NCBI GenBank assembly: GCA_963920665.1
Contig: OY987264.1
Coordinates: forward strand, 23,540,906 to 23,604,905
Direction: 5' to 3'
Length of the DNA: 64,000 nt
Source of the DNA: Straminergon stramineum
Taxonomy: Eukaryota; Streptophyta; Bryopsida; Hypnales; Calliergonaceae
Position 1 is the first letter of the stretch, and every line of letters begins with the position of its first letter. The translations under genes were made by a program, and so were the position numbers. Positions 22,869-35,550 of the stretch are shown piece by piece. The notes under the pieces are model-generated. The model saw only the letters and a program-made list of their open reading frames with translations. It had not been told where the DNA came from and did not search any database.

Positions 22869-22871
22869 ATT

Positions 22872-23430
22872 CTAGGAGCTATAGAACTACATTTGTCAAA
22901 TCTCTTCAAGATGGAATGAACATTCTTGGGTATACAACCAATTGACTAATCTCTATGTGTTACAAACATTTGTAGATAGCCTAATTACATCTTCTTCCTT
23001 TTCATTACCATGAACGTTGCGGTGAACTTCTAACAAAGGATTTGAAATTGGAATGGAAGACATTTTGGATGTGAAGATAACATGCTTCATTTTCTTTGGG
23101 TCATGAAACACTATAGAGAGACAAAAATATCTAAAATGTTACAAAATAGCAACACTGTAGTCTAGATTTTGCTACTTCTGCAAAAACCCAGAGAACTAGT
23201 ATAGGGGTTCAAAATCCAAGGGAATGATCAAGTAGTCTAACGTTTTGTGGCTAGAGTCACTTGTTTTTAAGATTAAAATGGGATTTACTTCAATACTTCA
23301 CAAACAACAAGGAAATACGCATTCACTCTTATACCCACGAGTGTAATTTGGTGGCCAGTCCATTAAATAATGCTGTGGACGCGTGAAATGCAGTCTGAGT
23401 CTTGCCTAGTATTCTAGGGGAGTTTTTCAA
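22872..23430. other. AT-rich spacer, nothing recognised
   Basis: No gene or boundary seen between the MITE and the first palindrome array. Confidence 0.4.
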
Positions 23431-25522
23431 CAATTTGTCAGGTTTGACCACAATTTGTCATGCGCATGATCTAAACTAGACAAATGCAAATATAACATTC
23501 ACTTAATATATTTACATATATATATTTGTACACATATTCCTTAATTACTGGTGATTTGCGTTACCAAGACAATTTGTCCAGTCACTATTTAGCTAGCCTG
23601 ATTACTAATTTAGATGAGTAGAAATCTATCCCAGTCCTACAACAATTTGTCCCTATCTAATGCAGGGCATGATTGCAATGCATACACCAAGCTTAAGTCA
23701 CTCTGCACATTCACAAACAATTTGTCAAAGTACACAATTCACCTATACTTCAGAAATCAATCCAAGGCCCATAGTCTCTCACTAACCTGACCAGTTCAAT
23801 TCATTCTCAAACTATTTGTCTTATCCACAGTGAAATCACTCCATTTGGTTAATTCTCACCACTTGCAAAGTAAACTTTTGATTCAGTTGTTATTATTAAT
23901 TATTCCGCAAATTCCCTATGCTAATTGGTAAGACAATTAGTCCTACTGAATCGTCACAAAATCAAGGCACTCTTGCATCCCAGTTCACTCACTGCTTATA
24001 GACTAATCACTATTTCACATTAAATCTTCCAAATCAGCCCTTTGACAATTTGTATAGTTACTCAAAAACGATTGATTAGAAATCAAAAGACAATTTATTA
24101 AATTTCCAATCGGTAAATAATTCTTTCACAAACTTAATAGACACTTATAAATTTTTATTTGACCCTCTCACTCTATGTAGGATCAAATGATTCAATTTTT
24201 ACACATAACAATAACCAGTAGACATAATTCCAATTCACAATTCAATTTAATTCACAAAACAAACAATTTGTCCGCATCCAGGTTATTCTTCCCTGTCTAA
24301 CACAATTTCCACGGCATTCACTGCTCAGTATATATATTCAATTAGACAATTAGTCTCACATAAAATACACATCATATTATATAGTTTTTCAATTGTTATC
24401 AACATTTAACCATTTTCCAATTTTGATTATCATCATCACTGAATTATATTAATATCAATGACTAATTGTTTACAATATGACTTAGACAAATCCAATCACT
24501 GGATATTCTATAATTCCTTTTGATAATTTGTCAAGCTAACTGATTCAATCACTGGATCAACCTCACGCTCATATATATACAAAACTAATACAAAACAAAT
24601 TGTTTTCTCACAATTGAATCACTAAGTGGCTGGCCCAATCACTGGTACACAGCCCACATAAATCAAAGTGATAAAGACAAACTACTGGACCAAGCTCTAG
24701 ATCCAACACAAAGTAAGACAATTTGTCCTACCTCTTATATAATCAAGAATTACAAACAAAACAATTTGTTGAAAATATACTTACCAAGCATGGATTAATC
24801 TTCTACCAGATCTTCACAACTTGTCTCCACGTTCAACTTCCTCCGCCAATTCGTTCCTTCAATTTCTTTATCTCCTCAGTTGACAATTTGTCTCCCAAGC
24901 AGTGTCACAATTTTATCTTGGAGAACACTTAACAAATACAATTCCCACACATACATACATACATTCATGCATAACAATTTGTCATAGAAAACTTCACTTT
25001 ACAAATCATGCAAACATCCAATAATTCCACACTTAAGTTCACAAGTTGTTACAAACACAAACAATTAAAAGATTACACAATCCAATCACTGGATCAATCC
25101 CACAAAGTCAAGCACAAAGAATTAAACCAACCCAATCTCTGGGTTAACACACAACCAACTGATCCAATCACTGGATCTCAACACTACTCCACAGTACTAC
25201 GATGCTGCACAATTAGTTCAAACAAACGAATTGTTATTGCAATATTCAAAGAGTTCACAATATTTTTCAAGCTTGACAGCTATAGACATGAGAGCTTAAT
25301 TCGAAGTGGGGAAGGGAAGAAAGAATGACTAGTTGTCTATCTTAAGCCACTGAAAAGGTGCAATACCTGAATACCAACCGATGCTAAGACAAATTGTCAC
25401 TCTTCCTATCCGGCCAAACTACCTCTTTTGGAATCCTTCATCTAATTGTTCATTCCTTTTCTATCCATTCCTAAAGACAAGTAGTAAATGGCCGCACTTA
25501 TACATTACTAAGACAATTAGTA
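23431..25522. repeat. Array 1: dispersed odd palindrome (G)ACAANTTGT(C)
   Basis: About nineteen copies or near-copies of ACAATTTGTC (palindromic around one central A/T) occur at irregular spacing of 20-250 bp. Examples start near 23431, 23451, 23570, 23642, 23717, 24044, 24263, 24717, 24761, 24882, 24974 and 25388; variants with TTAGTC lie near 23933, 24345 and 25511. A second word, TCCAATCACTGGA (arms TCCA/TGGA, five-base spacer), is interleaved near 24491, 24545, 24634, 25081, 25131 and 25162. Spacer sequence is not repeated, so this is not a classical tandem repeat. No gene is present. Confidence 0.7.
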
Positions 25523-28040
25523 AAAGAAAACAAAATTTCACTGCACTACAAACACTTTTGAAAGAGAGATTTTTTCTAACCAACTCCTTCAAAGGGTGAA
25601 GGACCAAAATAAGTTGATGAGGTTAATAGTAAACTCAAGAAAAATACAATGATTTGGTAATTTTTCAAAACTCCATAAATATTTTACAAATTTTCAAAGT
25701 TGAAAATTTAGGGTAGTTTATACTTAACCTTGGAAAGACATCAAGGACATTTTGTATCCAAGACCTTTGAATGGTCAAACAAGCTTTGTTCATATTAAAG
25801 AATGTGTGCAATTTCACTCCTTTGATGCAATATCCACATCATGGACTTTAGTTCAAGACTTTTAAAAATAAATAAATTATACAAGGTAGTTTATCACAAA
25901 AATGGTACACTATCTACAATAGTATATTTCAATCCTTTGAGATTTTTCTCTTAAAACATGAATTTGATATTCAAATTAATTTCTTTTGTCTTTGAAAGAA
26001 ACTAAAAAAAACATAGCTTCTAATGTGCATTTTCATGCCACTTGGAATTTTTTTTAAATCATTAAAATAAGCATTCATTGAATTTTGAAGTTGAAGATCT
26101 ATAATCAAGATTCCAAATACAGAATGACACAAAAAAATTCTTTACACTACAATGTTCTACACTTTCATATATACTTCTATTCAGAAAATATCAGATTTTC
26201 TTAGCATGATTTGTATTTGATATGAATTTTCTTCATTTTTTCTTCAAAAATTCATGGTAATTTTAAGCTTTCACCAAAAATTCAGAAAATTTTATGACAA
26301 ACACAAGACATGTATTTTCATTTGTGGAAAATAAAATAAAATAAATTCACTCATTACTAGAGAAAAAATAGAAGATACAAAGTGAAGAACTTTCAAGTTT
26401 GACTAAGTGGTCATGGGCTATGTTCTTTAGGGGTTAACACTAGGGTCACCTTGAATGAACACCCTTGAAGTACAAAATGTCTCAATTTTCATTAATTGCT
26501 TCAAAAAACTCCTTATGTTTGATTGGTTGCTTCAAAAAAGTTGTTGTGGTTTTGAATCTTGGAAATATTCATTCAAGGCCATTTTTTAGATGTCAAAGAA
26601 CAAAAAGTGTTGCAATTAGGTGTTGCTACTGTATATTATAGACTAATCCCTACAAATTCATGACTATATTTTGCCAAAAAATACTTCAAAACTATCAATT
26701 CTAGTACATAGAGTTATAATGAAAATTAAAAAATTCTTTTGCTTGATCAACCATGAGATCTTGCACAAAATAATATGAAAATGCATGGAAATTTTTTCAT
26801 ACACTTTGACCATGTTGATTGTAAGATATTAGTGTTAAAAACAATCCACCTTACTTATTTAGGATTTCAGCTAGACTTTGAACCCCCTTAACTTACTTCT
26901 TTTGTACTTCGTAGTATATAGATTTGAGGTCCAAATCTAAATAGTAGGAAACTAAGTTATAAATCTAGTAAAAAAATTCAAAAAATATATTATTCCTTTT
27001 TATTCTTTAGAAAATGGTTAAGTAAAAAACTAGAAATACATATACAATGAAACAAAAAAATTATATTGTTAATAGTTCTTAAATGGAATTGATATATATC
27101 AATCCTAACTTGCAAATTGTTGTAGCAAGTACTCTACACGATGTGGCTGATTTAGTTTTGAAAAACTATAAAAACTCATTTTTTGAAACAAATCTAATAA
27201 GTTATTTTTTCAAGAAGATGTTGTAATTGTCTACAAAAGAAGACTCTTTATAACTTTCACATCACTTATCCAAATGGAATGAACCAAAGCTTTCAAAAGA
27301 GACATTAGTACATTCAATATGGAAAAAAATGATTTTGAATTTTTATGGGTTTATTTGGTGCCTAGAGTTAAGCAAATTGTGCTTAGGAGGGCAAAACTTT
27401 TTGTCCCTAATACCTAATGAAATAAAAATTATACCTCCATAAAGGTAGTACATTCTTTAACCTCCATAATAAATTTCAATTTCTTTTATGAAAATTGGAC
27501 ATCATAAGAATCAAGGAGTATTAGCATGAGCATAGAATGCATGAGCCCATGAGCTAGCTAGGAATCTATATTATAGACACCTTCTATGGTTATAGGTGTC
27601 TATATTATAGGCTCTTTCAATATTTTAGAGAACCTATGTTATACAAACATACTTCTTCTATTTCAAAATAATCTTCTAGTTCCTAGATCTTTTGTGTCAC
27701 AATATGATCTTCAAGTTGTGATGTGGGAGGAAATGCAAACGTAGATTGAATTCTTCACATTTTTTCTCAAAATGTCAAGATAAACAATGGTACAAGTGAG
27801 ATGCCTCTACAATATTGTTGACAAATTAGGTGGTCATGGGGCATGCATTGTATCATCCCTCAAATTTTTGGTTTATTTGATTCGTTAGGTCCATTATTGC
27901 TTTCAGTGACACGTTGCTGCATCCACAAGACTCATGATATGGACATCTCAAAAGTGTGGGAAGGATAGAACAATATGCAAACAACATGCGTATGAGGTCA
28001 AATTGTCCAAATGAGTGGTAGGATAATAGGAGTGTATCAA
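25523..28040. other. AT-rich stretch with one TTAA-type transposon end
   Basis: No gene. At 26425-26437 the text CTTTAGGGG followed by TTAA matches the right end of the TTAA-flanked elements at 29.1 and 51.1 kb. A weak left partner TTAACC…AAAGACA lies at 25724, which would give an element of about 0.7 kb; this pairing is uncertain. Confidence 0.35.
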
Positions 28041-28768
28041 GGTCATTGCAAGAAACACTTGCCTTTTTTGGCTCAAAATGGCTTTAAAACTCGAGTATTG
28101 TGATATGTTAAAATAATAAATCTAAAAATGAAATAACCTATGGATAATTTGTAATGCATTGAGAATATTTTGTCTCTAAAAATCCAAACCTAGGAAATTT
28201 ATCTCTAAAAGTTATGCACAAAAAAGCACACTAGGAAATACCAAGAAAACAGACACTTTGATGTTTGATTTTTAGAAAATAGTGAATTTTTTTTAAAATT
28301 ACAAATTGAAAAAATCTATTTTTCTAACTTGAAGATATTCCTTCAAGATTAACCATTTTCATCTTTGGAAAAAAAAATTGTATTCTTTGCACTTGCAAAA
28401 AGGTAGTGCACTTTGAGCACATGTGGAAGGTGGACAATTTTCTATTTTTTTGAAACATCTTTGCAATATTGTTTAGCTTTAGTAGAAGTCCTTGTATATC
28501 AATTTCAAGTTTCAAATTCGCATTTTTGGGTCAAAAATAGTACTAACCCTGCCTAATGGCCAAGGTAGACATCCAATTGGAGGCTATTTAAAAATAGACA
28601 AAAAATTTGTAAAGAATGAAAAATTTATTCAATATCTAAAACTACCACATATATCTACATTTCAAATTTCATGCAAAATTGACATACAACGCAAAAGTTA
28701 TGAGCAAAAACCACTTATCTGAGGCCAAGGGGACAAAAAATTAAATTTAAGTGTTTCTTGCATTAGAT
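28041..28768. mobile_element. TIR element family T, copy C
   Basis: The left end GGTCATTGCAAGAAACACTT and the right end AAGTGTTTCTTGCATTAGAT (inverted) bound about 728 bp. The right third matches the same part of copy A (50113-50820): the words TAGTACTA, TTTCAAATTTCATGC and AAAAGTTATGAGCA occur in the same order. No ORF, so non-autonomous. Its TIRs are more decayed than those of copies A and B. No target duplication could be fixed. Confidence 0.65.
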
Positions 28769-29116
28769 GTCTTTCAACTACATTGGAGGGTCGTTTCAAG
28801 TTGGTTCCCCATGCTGAGAACTTACAATTGTTGCCTAAGATTTAAATAAATTTTAAAATTTTAAATAATGAAATAAGAAATTAAATATTATTATTTGATG
28901 TGGCACTATTAGTATCACATCATATCGTTGTTGTGGTAACTTTCCCTAGAATTCCCCATTATTTGAAACCTTTGGAAACTTGCAATCTTTTAGAGGGCTA
29001 AAATCCCTTCTAATGGGCAATCACCCATCAAACTCTACTTGCAACTTGAAATAATTTGGAACATTTTGTTCAACAAGAAGATAATTTTGGGACAAAAGGA
29101 GTATGTTATAAACCCT
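28769..29116. other. AT-rich spacer, nothing recognised
   Basis: No coding or boundary signals seen. Confidence 0.35.
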
Positions 29117-29120
29117 TTGA

Positions 29121-29757
29121 CCCCTAAATGCCCAAGGTCTGTTTGGAGCTCCTTGAAATTTGATCTAAATTGAACAAAAAGTCAACATTTTCATAAGTTG
29201 TACCAATTTCTTCTGAATTGTAACCATACAAATTCAAACTAGACATGTTAGAGATCACATAGGAAAAGAAAACATAACAATATCACTTATAGATTGAAAG
29301 ATTATAATGTTTGATCATGAGGATGTAAAAATTGTGAAAATTTTTCAATTCACTTTTTGCATGTCAACTCTAAAAAGTTGGTCACTAAAAAAATATGAGG
29401 TTATAGGGCCCAGCATGCACAACCCCAATCAATTTACGATTTTTCAAAATCTATTCTACAATTTAAAAAAATGAATTTCTAATGTGATTTTGCCTCCAAG
29501 ATCTAGTGTATTTGAGGCTCATTTTCAAGAGCCCTCAACACTATGGGAAGTCAAGATTGCAATGGGCATCCTTGCACTAAATATTCTATAGAAAAATCAT
29601 AATCCTTTATTTTTCAGATTGGCTTTTTGATCCTAAAACTAGACTTCAAAAAGAATTCTCCAAAAATACAAACTACTAATAATAGCAATTTGGTTGGGTT
29701 TTACTTAACTTCAAAGTTTTCGAAACACCAGAATCTAGTGCCTTGGGCATTTAGGGG
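29121..29757. mobile_element. TTAA-flanked TIR element, 637 bp
   Basis: A perfect 17-bp inverted repeat, CCCCTAAATGCCCAAGG at the left and CCTTGGGCATTTAGGGG at the right. The right flank is TTAA (29758-29761) and the left flank TTGA (29117-29120), one base from TTAA. The TTAA plus CCC(C)TA signature resembles piggyBac-type elements. No transposase is encoded. Confidence 0.65.
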
Positions 29758-30203
29758 TTAACTAGTTGTATATAATACCTACATCTAGGTTCAAGGCTCA
29801 TAAGCTCACATCTTTCACTGTGCTCACGGACTAACATTGTTACATAGGGACCTCCTCCCAATCTTAGAAAAAATAGTCGGAGACTTTGAACCCTTAGGAA
29901 TTCACCATAAGACCTATCACTAAAATAGTTTGTTAAAAATGATAAGATTTTTGGGCCAATAGGTATATTTTTCATTTCTACGATGATTTGGATAGTCATT
30001 CATTGGCCACTTTTTGGCTAGAGAATCCTTTAGAAGGTTAAAGCATTCCTAACTTTCTAAAAATTCCATTTGTTTTGAATCAGGTCAAATTATATTTTTA
30101 ATAATATGATAACTTTAAAATCTACTAAAATTACCTATGCACACAACAAACTTAATGAAAGTGAAGTGTACATATTGTTAAATTATATGTATAATTAATT
30201 TAC

Positions 30204-33200
30204 CTACAAGGTGTACTTTGCTAATCCTGCTGGTGTCCACTTACGACACCCACCATAATAGAGCAGTGAATATTCTCTCTCAATACACTGGCATATGGGC
30301 CAAAGCCTTTGGGAATGAAAAAAGAAAAGAGGAACTTTGCTACATCCGAACACACGGGAAGAGTCTACACGGCAAAGTGCCACCGACGTACCGACGATTA
30401 TATGCCAGAGGATGAGTTCAGGAAATATCAGACGCCAAAGAGGACGACAAGTGACGCCAAACCTGCACGTATCGACTGGAGGAGGATACGGTAAAACCTG
30501 GTAACACGTCCTCGTTGTGGACGTCACCAATCTTATTGCAAATCTTCATCTAACAGAGGAATTCGATAAAAGCGACGGAAAGACAGTTATCCATTCTGGC
30601 CATGGATGATGCACACAGGTTGTGCATACCACGGAAATCCGAGGGAACCTACAATTAACAGATGCTTTCTAGTAATCTGCAGAAATATTCACGTTTGAGC
30701 CACGCCTGATAATATCACCTTTGGAGATTTTAATAATCATCCAATGCACTACATGAGTTCGATACAGCTACAGAGAAATCAAACTCTGGAGTTGAGAGCA
30801 TCGAGCTACTTTCCTAACGAAAACTAGAACCTATGCGCACACTAGTCCTAGAACAACATCAACTCCATCCTGCATTTCAAGTGATGTTAAAGATCATTGG
30901 AATGCAACTAGAAAGGAGTAGTAATGTGATCACGCTAATTCAAGAACGCGGTGAACACTCATAAAATCTAGTGCTGCTGCAGCATTTCGCTACCAGATGT
31001 TACGCTCTAATTAGACCCAAAAGGACAGCCAGATGCACATGTGCTTATCGTCATCTGTTAAAACAAACGCTTAGCTCGAATTTTTAACCACACCCATGCA
31101 TATGTCGTTTCTCATCACCCAACAGCTCACATTGTTGCCTTCTGTGAGCTTCAACACTCACATGCCGCTGAAACTGCGCGTCGTCGATCGAGCTGAGCAT
31201 AGAGTTCTGGCATGGAAACACAGAGGCAAGAGGTTCTCAGCAGGTATTAAATTTGGTGCTTTTCAGAAAACAGTTGGCTCTCAAGGACAGCCAATGCCAC
31301 GTACAAAGAATTGAGGAAGGAAGACTGCGTAATGGGTACCTGGCGTAACTTGGAAAGTCGAGAAATGTTCACCGAGTTGGTGCTGATGCACGTTAACCTT
31401 GTGTTACGCGAGTCCTCTACAGACCTGGAGATTTATGCCACAAAGACCCATTAATTCCTAGTTTGAACATAACTATTTATGAAATAACCATAATCTCACC
31501 CGTCCAAATATCCTCTCAACCCTTATCACATTCCAAATTCTAGGCAGAATAAAATGAAGAGAATTGCAGCGAACACTAGACCAAACAATCGAACTCCTCC
31601 ACCCTTGCCATCTCAGCAGACAACAAGTACAATTCAATCACAAACGGAACTCGAGGAAGACATGCCTTGAAGGTGAACAAATCAACTCTGCTGTGGCGTA
31701 AACCCTCTGAAAATGATTCTTGAGGGGACTATACCGAAATTGCATTGAGTACCAAAAAAGAAGTACCTACTAAGGCCTCTGAGAAATCCCTCTGCAGCAA
31801 CAGTTCTGTCTCATTATTAAAGTGCTTCTATACATATCATTTGATCCACGACAGACAATTGTTCGGATCAAGAAGAACCAAGCAGATACTAGACGTACCT
31901 GGACATTGTGGAGCACGGGTAAATATGGTCATTTCTGAGATGGAGCTCTGAAAACAAACAGGATTTGCGGTCGATATTATAGCCCGGGAAGAAAGACGGC
32001 CCCCTACAGGCTGAAGAGATGTAGTTGCCACCCATGTTACAATCCACAGTACTTCGATGGCTCGCAAATTCATCTGTCGGTTAGTAGGACGACATGGGGA
32101 ACCACCTCAAAGGTGAAGTGCCAACTTCATCTGAATCTTCACCAACAGTAAAAGGTGAACAGGAAGAGTACGATTGTTACCAACGTTATCTCTCTGCAGG
32201 CCCGATTGCAGTAGGATTCCAATAATTGTCTCAGCATGGTGATGAGCACTACGGACTCAAAGTAAGGGAGAAACAAAGTCGTCGAGTCGCCGCAATCTGA
32301 TCCGATTCCTTAAAGTTAAAGAAACAGGCGACATAGAGGAAGAGGAAAGGTTCCAAAAGAGTGAGGTACTATAGATAACTGCACGAGCCATGGTCCAGGA
32401 TTAGCAGAAATAGTCCCGCATGCACACGTACAGAAACGTGGAAACCTGACTTCTTTCTGGCAAGAAGATTACGTGCGGAAGCACCCAAATCTAGTAACCT
32501 GACATTTGGATACTAAATGATTTAGTTCTCCCAACGTCGACAGACGAAGCGTCTGTTTGTCCTCTCCTCAAATCTGTCGACCTGGAATAGGACTCGTGCG
32601 GACTGCATGACAGATGCAATCAACAACTCAATCGGATTCCATGTCTGCGATGACTACGCTGACGTAATGCTGTAGACACTTCTCAGGCGACATCTTTCCA
32701 TGTGTGCTTGTGGAATATATATACCTAATCACGATCTCCTTTGCTTATTAGGCTACAGGCATAACCCATATATATCAAAGCATCTGCTTGTCTCCTCTTC
32801 TGTTGAATACAACAAAAGAATCTCAAGATGGCAATTGTACCACCTCCATGGATGAAACCCAAGGTGAGTAATGAGGCTCTTCTTGAGATAAGGCAATTCA
32901 GTACCACTTGCATCGAGTAGTGCACTAATCAGCAGCAGGACTTGCCACTCACAAATGCCTTTCTCTCGATAATGAGACCTTTAATGCAGTTCTCATTCGA
33001 AAACCATCAATCGAGCACGCAGGGAAAGGTAAACTCTAACGAATCCAAAATGAACTTAGTTTCATTTTGAGTTTGAACTTCATTCGGCACGCAGTTTGGT
33101 TAGGCATGTTTCCAGTTCCAACTACGATGCACCGATTGTCATTTCCTTTCGACTGCAGAGGACAACACCAAATAGGAGGGTCAGATTGCATTAGATAAGC

Positions 33201-35550
33201 ATCCTCCATGAGGGCGCAGTGGAGTAAAGTCGATATTGGCTAGCTCGATCGCCGGAATATTTTATTGGTCTCCACTGAAAATCCAAAAGCAGGCGCTAGG
33301 ATGAGGCCCGTCCCTTTCGACCGCAGCCAAAGGATGTACAAGAATCCCTGGCAAGAGCAATACGTCAAATATCAGCCTCAATTCTAGACCAAAATATGGA
33401 TGTAGGACACCACATAAGACTTCATAACCATTCCGCTAAGAGCTCCAAATCATAGGAAGAAGAAGAATAGGAATCTTAAGATTAAGAGTCTTCAAGATTG
33501 CAACCGTATAATTAATGCGCAAAATGGCACAAATCGCATTTAAACCAATGAGAAAGTACGAACTAATAATATTAATTAGGATAGTAACACCTAGAGAAGC
33601 GATTAGGCACGCGTGTCTTAGCCGAAGACACAAACAATATGTGGACATTGAGACTGAGAAGTCATTTCACTCACTACTAGAACATCTTTCTACACCGCAT
33701 CTCGATCGCCCGTCTCAGACTGGACCTACCTTAAATTACTTGAACAGTACAATCGCGAACTTAAAAATCATAAAGAACGTGGTAACGCAAGCTTATAGAA
33801 CTGCACTCTATCCAAATTTTAACGCAGCATAAATTAGTCCGGATAAACTGAGCACGGAACAGAAGCAATCGTTGTGTAGACACCACGCGCATTTCCGGAA
33901 TAACTGTGCGTTAGAATCGTCGCATTTGTAGCATGCGCATCGTCCATAGTCACACGTAGAACAAGCGAAATTGTTATGGGCAATGAGGTAGTGATAGTTA
34001 GATGATGTTCCTAAACCAGAATATGATTGAAATCCTACCAGAAAAAAAGTCACTACTTGCTAAAATGATCGCATTATCTTTTCTGAGAGAACAACTCAGA
34101 ATCAAAGCCACCTGTCAAACCGACAAAAAGAAAACACGTAGAAACCGTAACCCGGCATCGTACTTCTCATTAAGAGCATTCCGAAGGAGGGACAAGAACA
34201 GAACAGCACATTCCACCCAATGGCACTCACACGTGCAAGGTATAAGCTCAATAAATGGTAGTTCGTGGATACACTTGCTGGTGTAAGTGAAGCCACCAGG
34301 AAAAGACAACTGTTTACAAAGACAGTAAGAAGGTGTCAAGCCTTCAGCGATAGTATCGTGAGCATGAATGTGACCTCTATTTCTTATCGTCAAGTTCAGA
34401 AAAGTGAACAATGAGGACACTGTCACAGTCACCTAGATGCTTGAAAAATAAATCGTACTCTAATATAGTGGCAACACACGATACGCAGCTCTGCGTCACT
34501 GGAATTCACTAAACTGGCGCCAGTTTAGTGAATTCACTAAACTAGCGTCCTGTTAATGCAATTTAATCGAAGAACCGGTACAAAGTTCACGGAGGCGCAA
34601 CAACCTTCCAAGTCTTACGAACTGGAAGCATTGCGTTTCTAACACGAGTGTTCCAACTACCGAAATTCGTCATTCGCATCCTACACGCCAGTCTCCCAGC
34701 ACAGGGGAGGTATCGAATCTTTCCGGTAATTCAGTCCCTGTTCATCCCATCGCACGAGATTCTAAGTGGCTACTACGCGGGACTACACAAAACCTTCACA
34801 GGTACGTGAGCTGCAAAGCTCACTACAACGATCGGACCACAAGTAAAAGAACGAAATCTCAACATTACCGCGCACAAGAAAGAACGCTAGAAAGTCCTCG
34901 AGCCGCGGCCTCCCGCGCAACTGGTTTCACTATCCCACTCTCCTCTAAAATTCATAAATCATCAACAATCAGCGCTCCTCGTGTATACTCTTCCGACGGA
35001 AATTAGAGCCACGCGTGCAGGAGCGAGCGCTCCTGCCGCGCTCAAAATTTCATCGCCAATTTTGGCACAAGAAAGGCCAACCAACCGTGCGAAGCGCCTT
35101 CCGAGAGAGGTGAGAAGGCGGAAACTCATGTACACTGGAATCGAAGGAAGACTTGTGCGGACAATGGCATCCGTCCGTCCGCTAGCATCTCGCAGCACCA
35201 GCGACGGGACGCGACGCGCGCGATGGCAAGAACGGAAGACGCGCAGACGACGACCAAAACGCAGGAGGGGACACCACTGCTGTGGTGCCAAGCCGGGCCG
35301 GGTGGCTCCCGGACGGGCTGCTGGGCTGCGCTTCTGGACCCGGCCCGAGATGCACGGCGCCAGTGGGAGCTGTGGAGTCACGGATGGTGGCCTGTCTTGT
35401 CTCCCACATCATTCCAACATCCCCTAAGATTCTCTTTGCAGAGCGACAGTGCCGAACTGCCGATGTATTTCTTTTTTCTTTTTCTTTTTTTTCTTTTCGA
35501 AACAAATGAAACGGAATTTCATTGCCAAAGGGTAAATTACAACTAAACCA
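30204..35550. other. Island of gene-like base composition without a recognised gene
   Basis: Base composition changes abruptly near 30.2 kb from AT-rich to a mixed composition like 1-9.9 kb and 60.5-63.6 kb, then returns to AT-rich near 35.55 kb. The most GC-rich part, 34.95-35.45 kb, resembles a promoter/5' region. I could not identify any conserved protein on either strand. A short plausible first exon (ATG at 32828, 12 codons, then AAG|GTGAGT) and a Cys-rich stretch on the minus strand (33.87-33.96 kb) were noted. It may be a decayed gene, a non-coding transcript, or a gene of a family unknown to me. Confidence 0.4.
34502..34535. repeat. Perfect 34-bp palindrome
   Basis: GAATTCACTAAACTGGC and its exact reverse complement meet at 34518/34519 with no loop. 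A third, partial arm (CACTAAACTAGCG) follows directly on the right (34535-34547). Such sequence can extrude as a cruciform; here it may be a transposon footprint (inference). Confidence 0.9.

Noticed and set aside
23431..25522. CRISPR-like appearance of the repeated short word
   Set aside because: The word is only 9-11 bases, spacing is irregular (20-250 bp), and the context is plant nuclear DNA.
33672..33700. CACTACTAG sequence resembling a CACTA terminus
   Set aside because: No matching CTAGTAGTG end with a 3-bp duplication was found to its right within the window.
34981..35427. Overlapping frames of 100-150 codons on both strands of the GC-rich block
   Set aside because: Arg/Pro/Ala-rich translations in several frames at once are a composition effect; no family resemblance.
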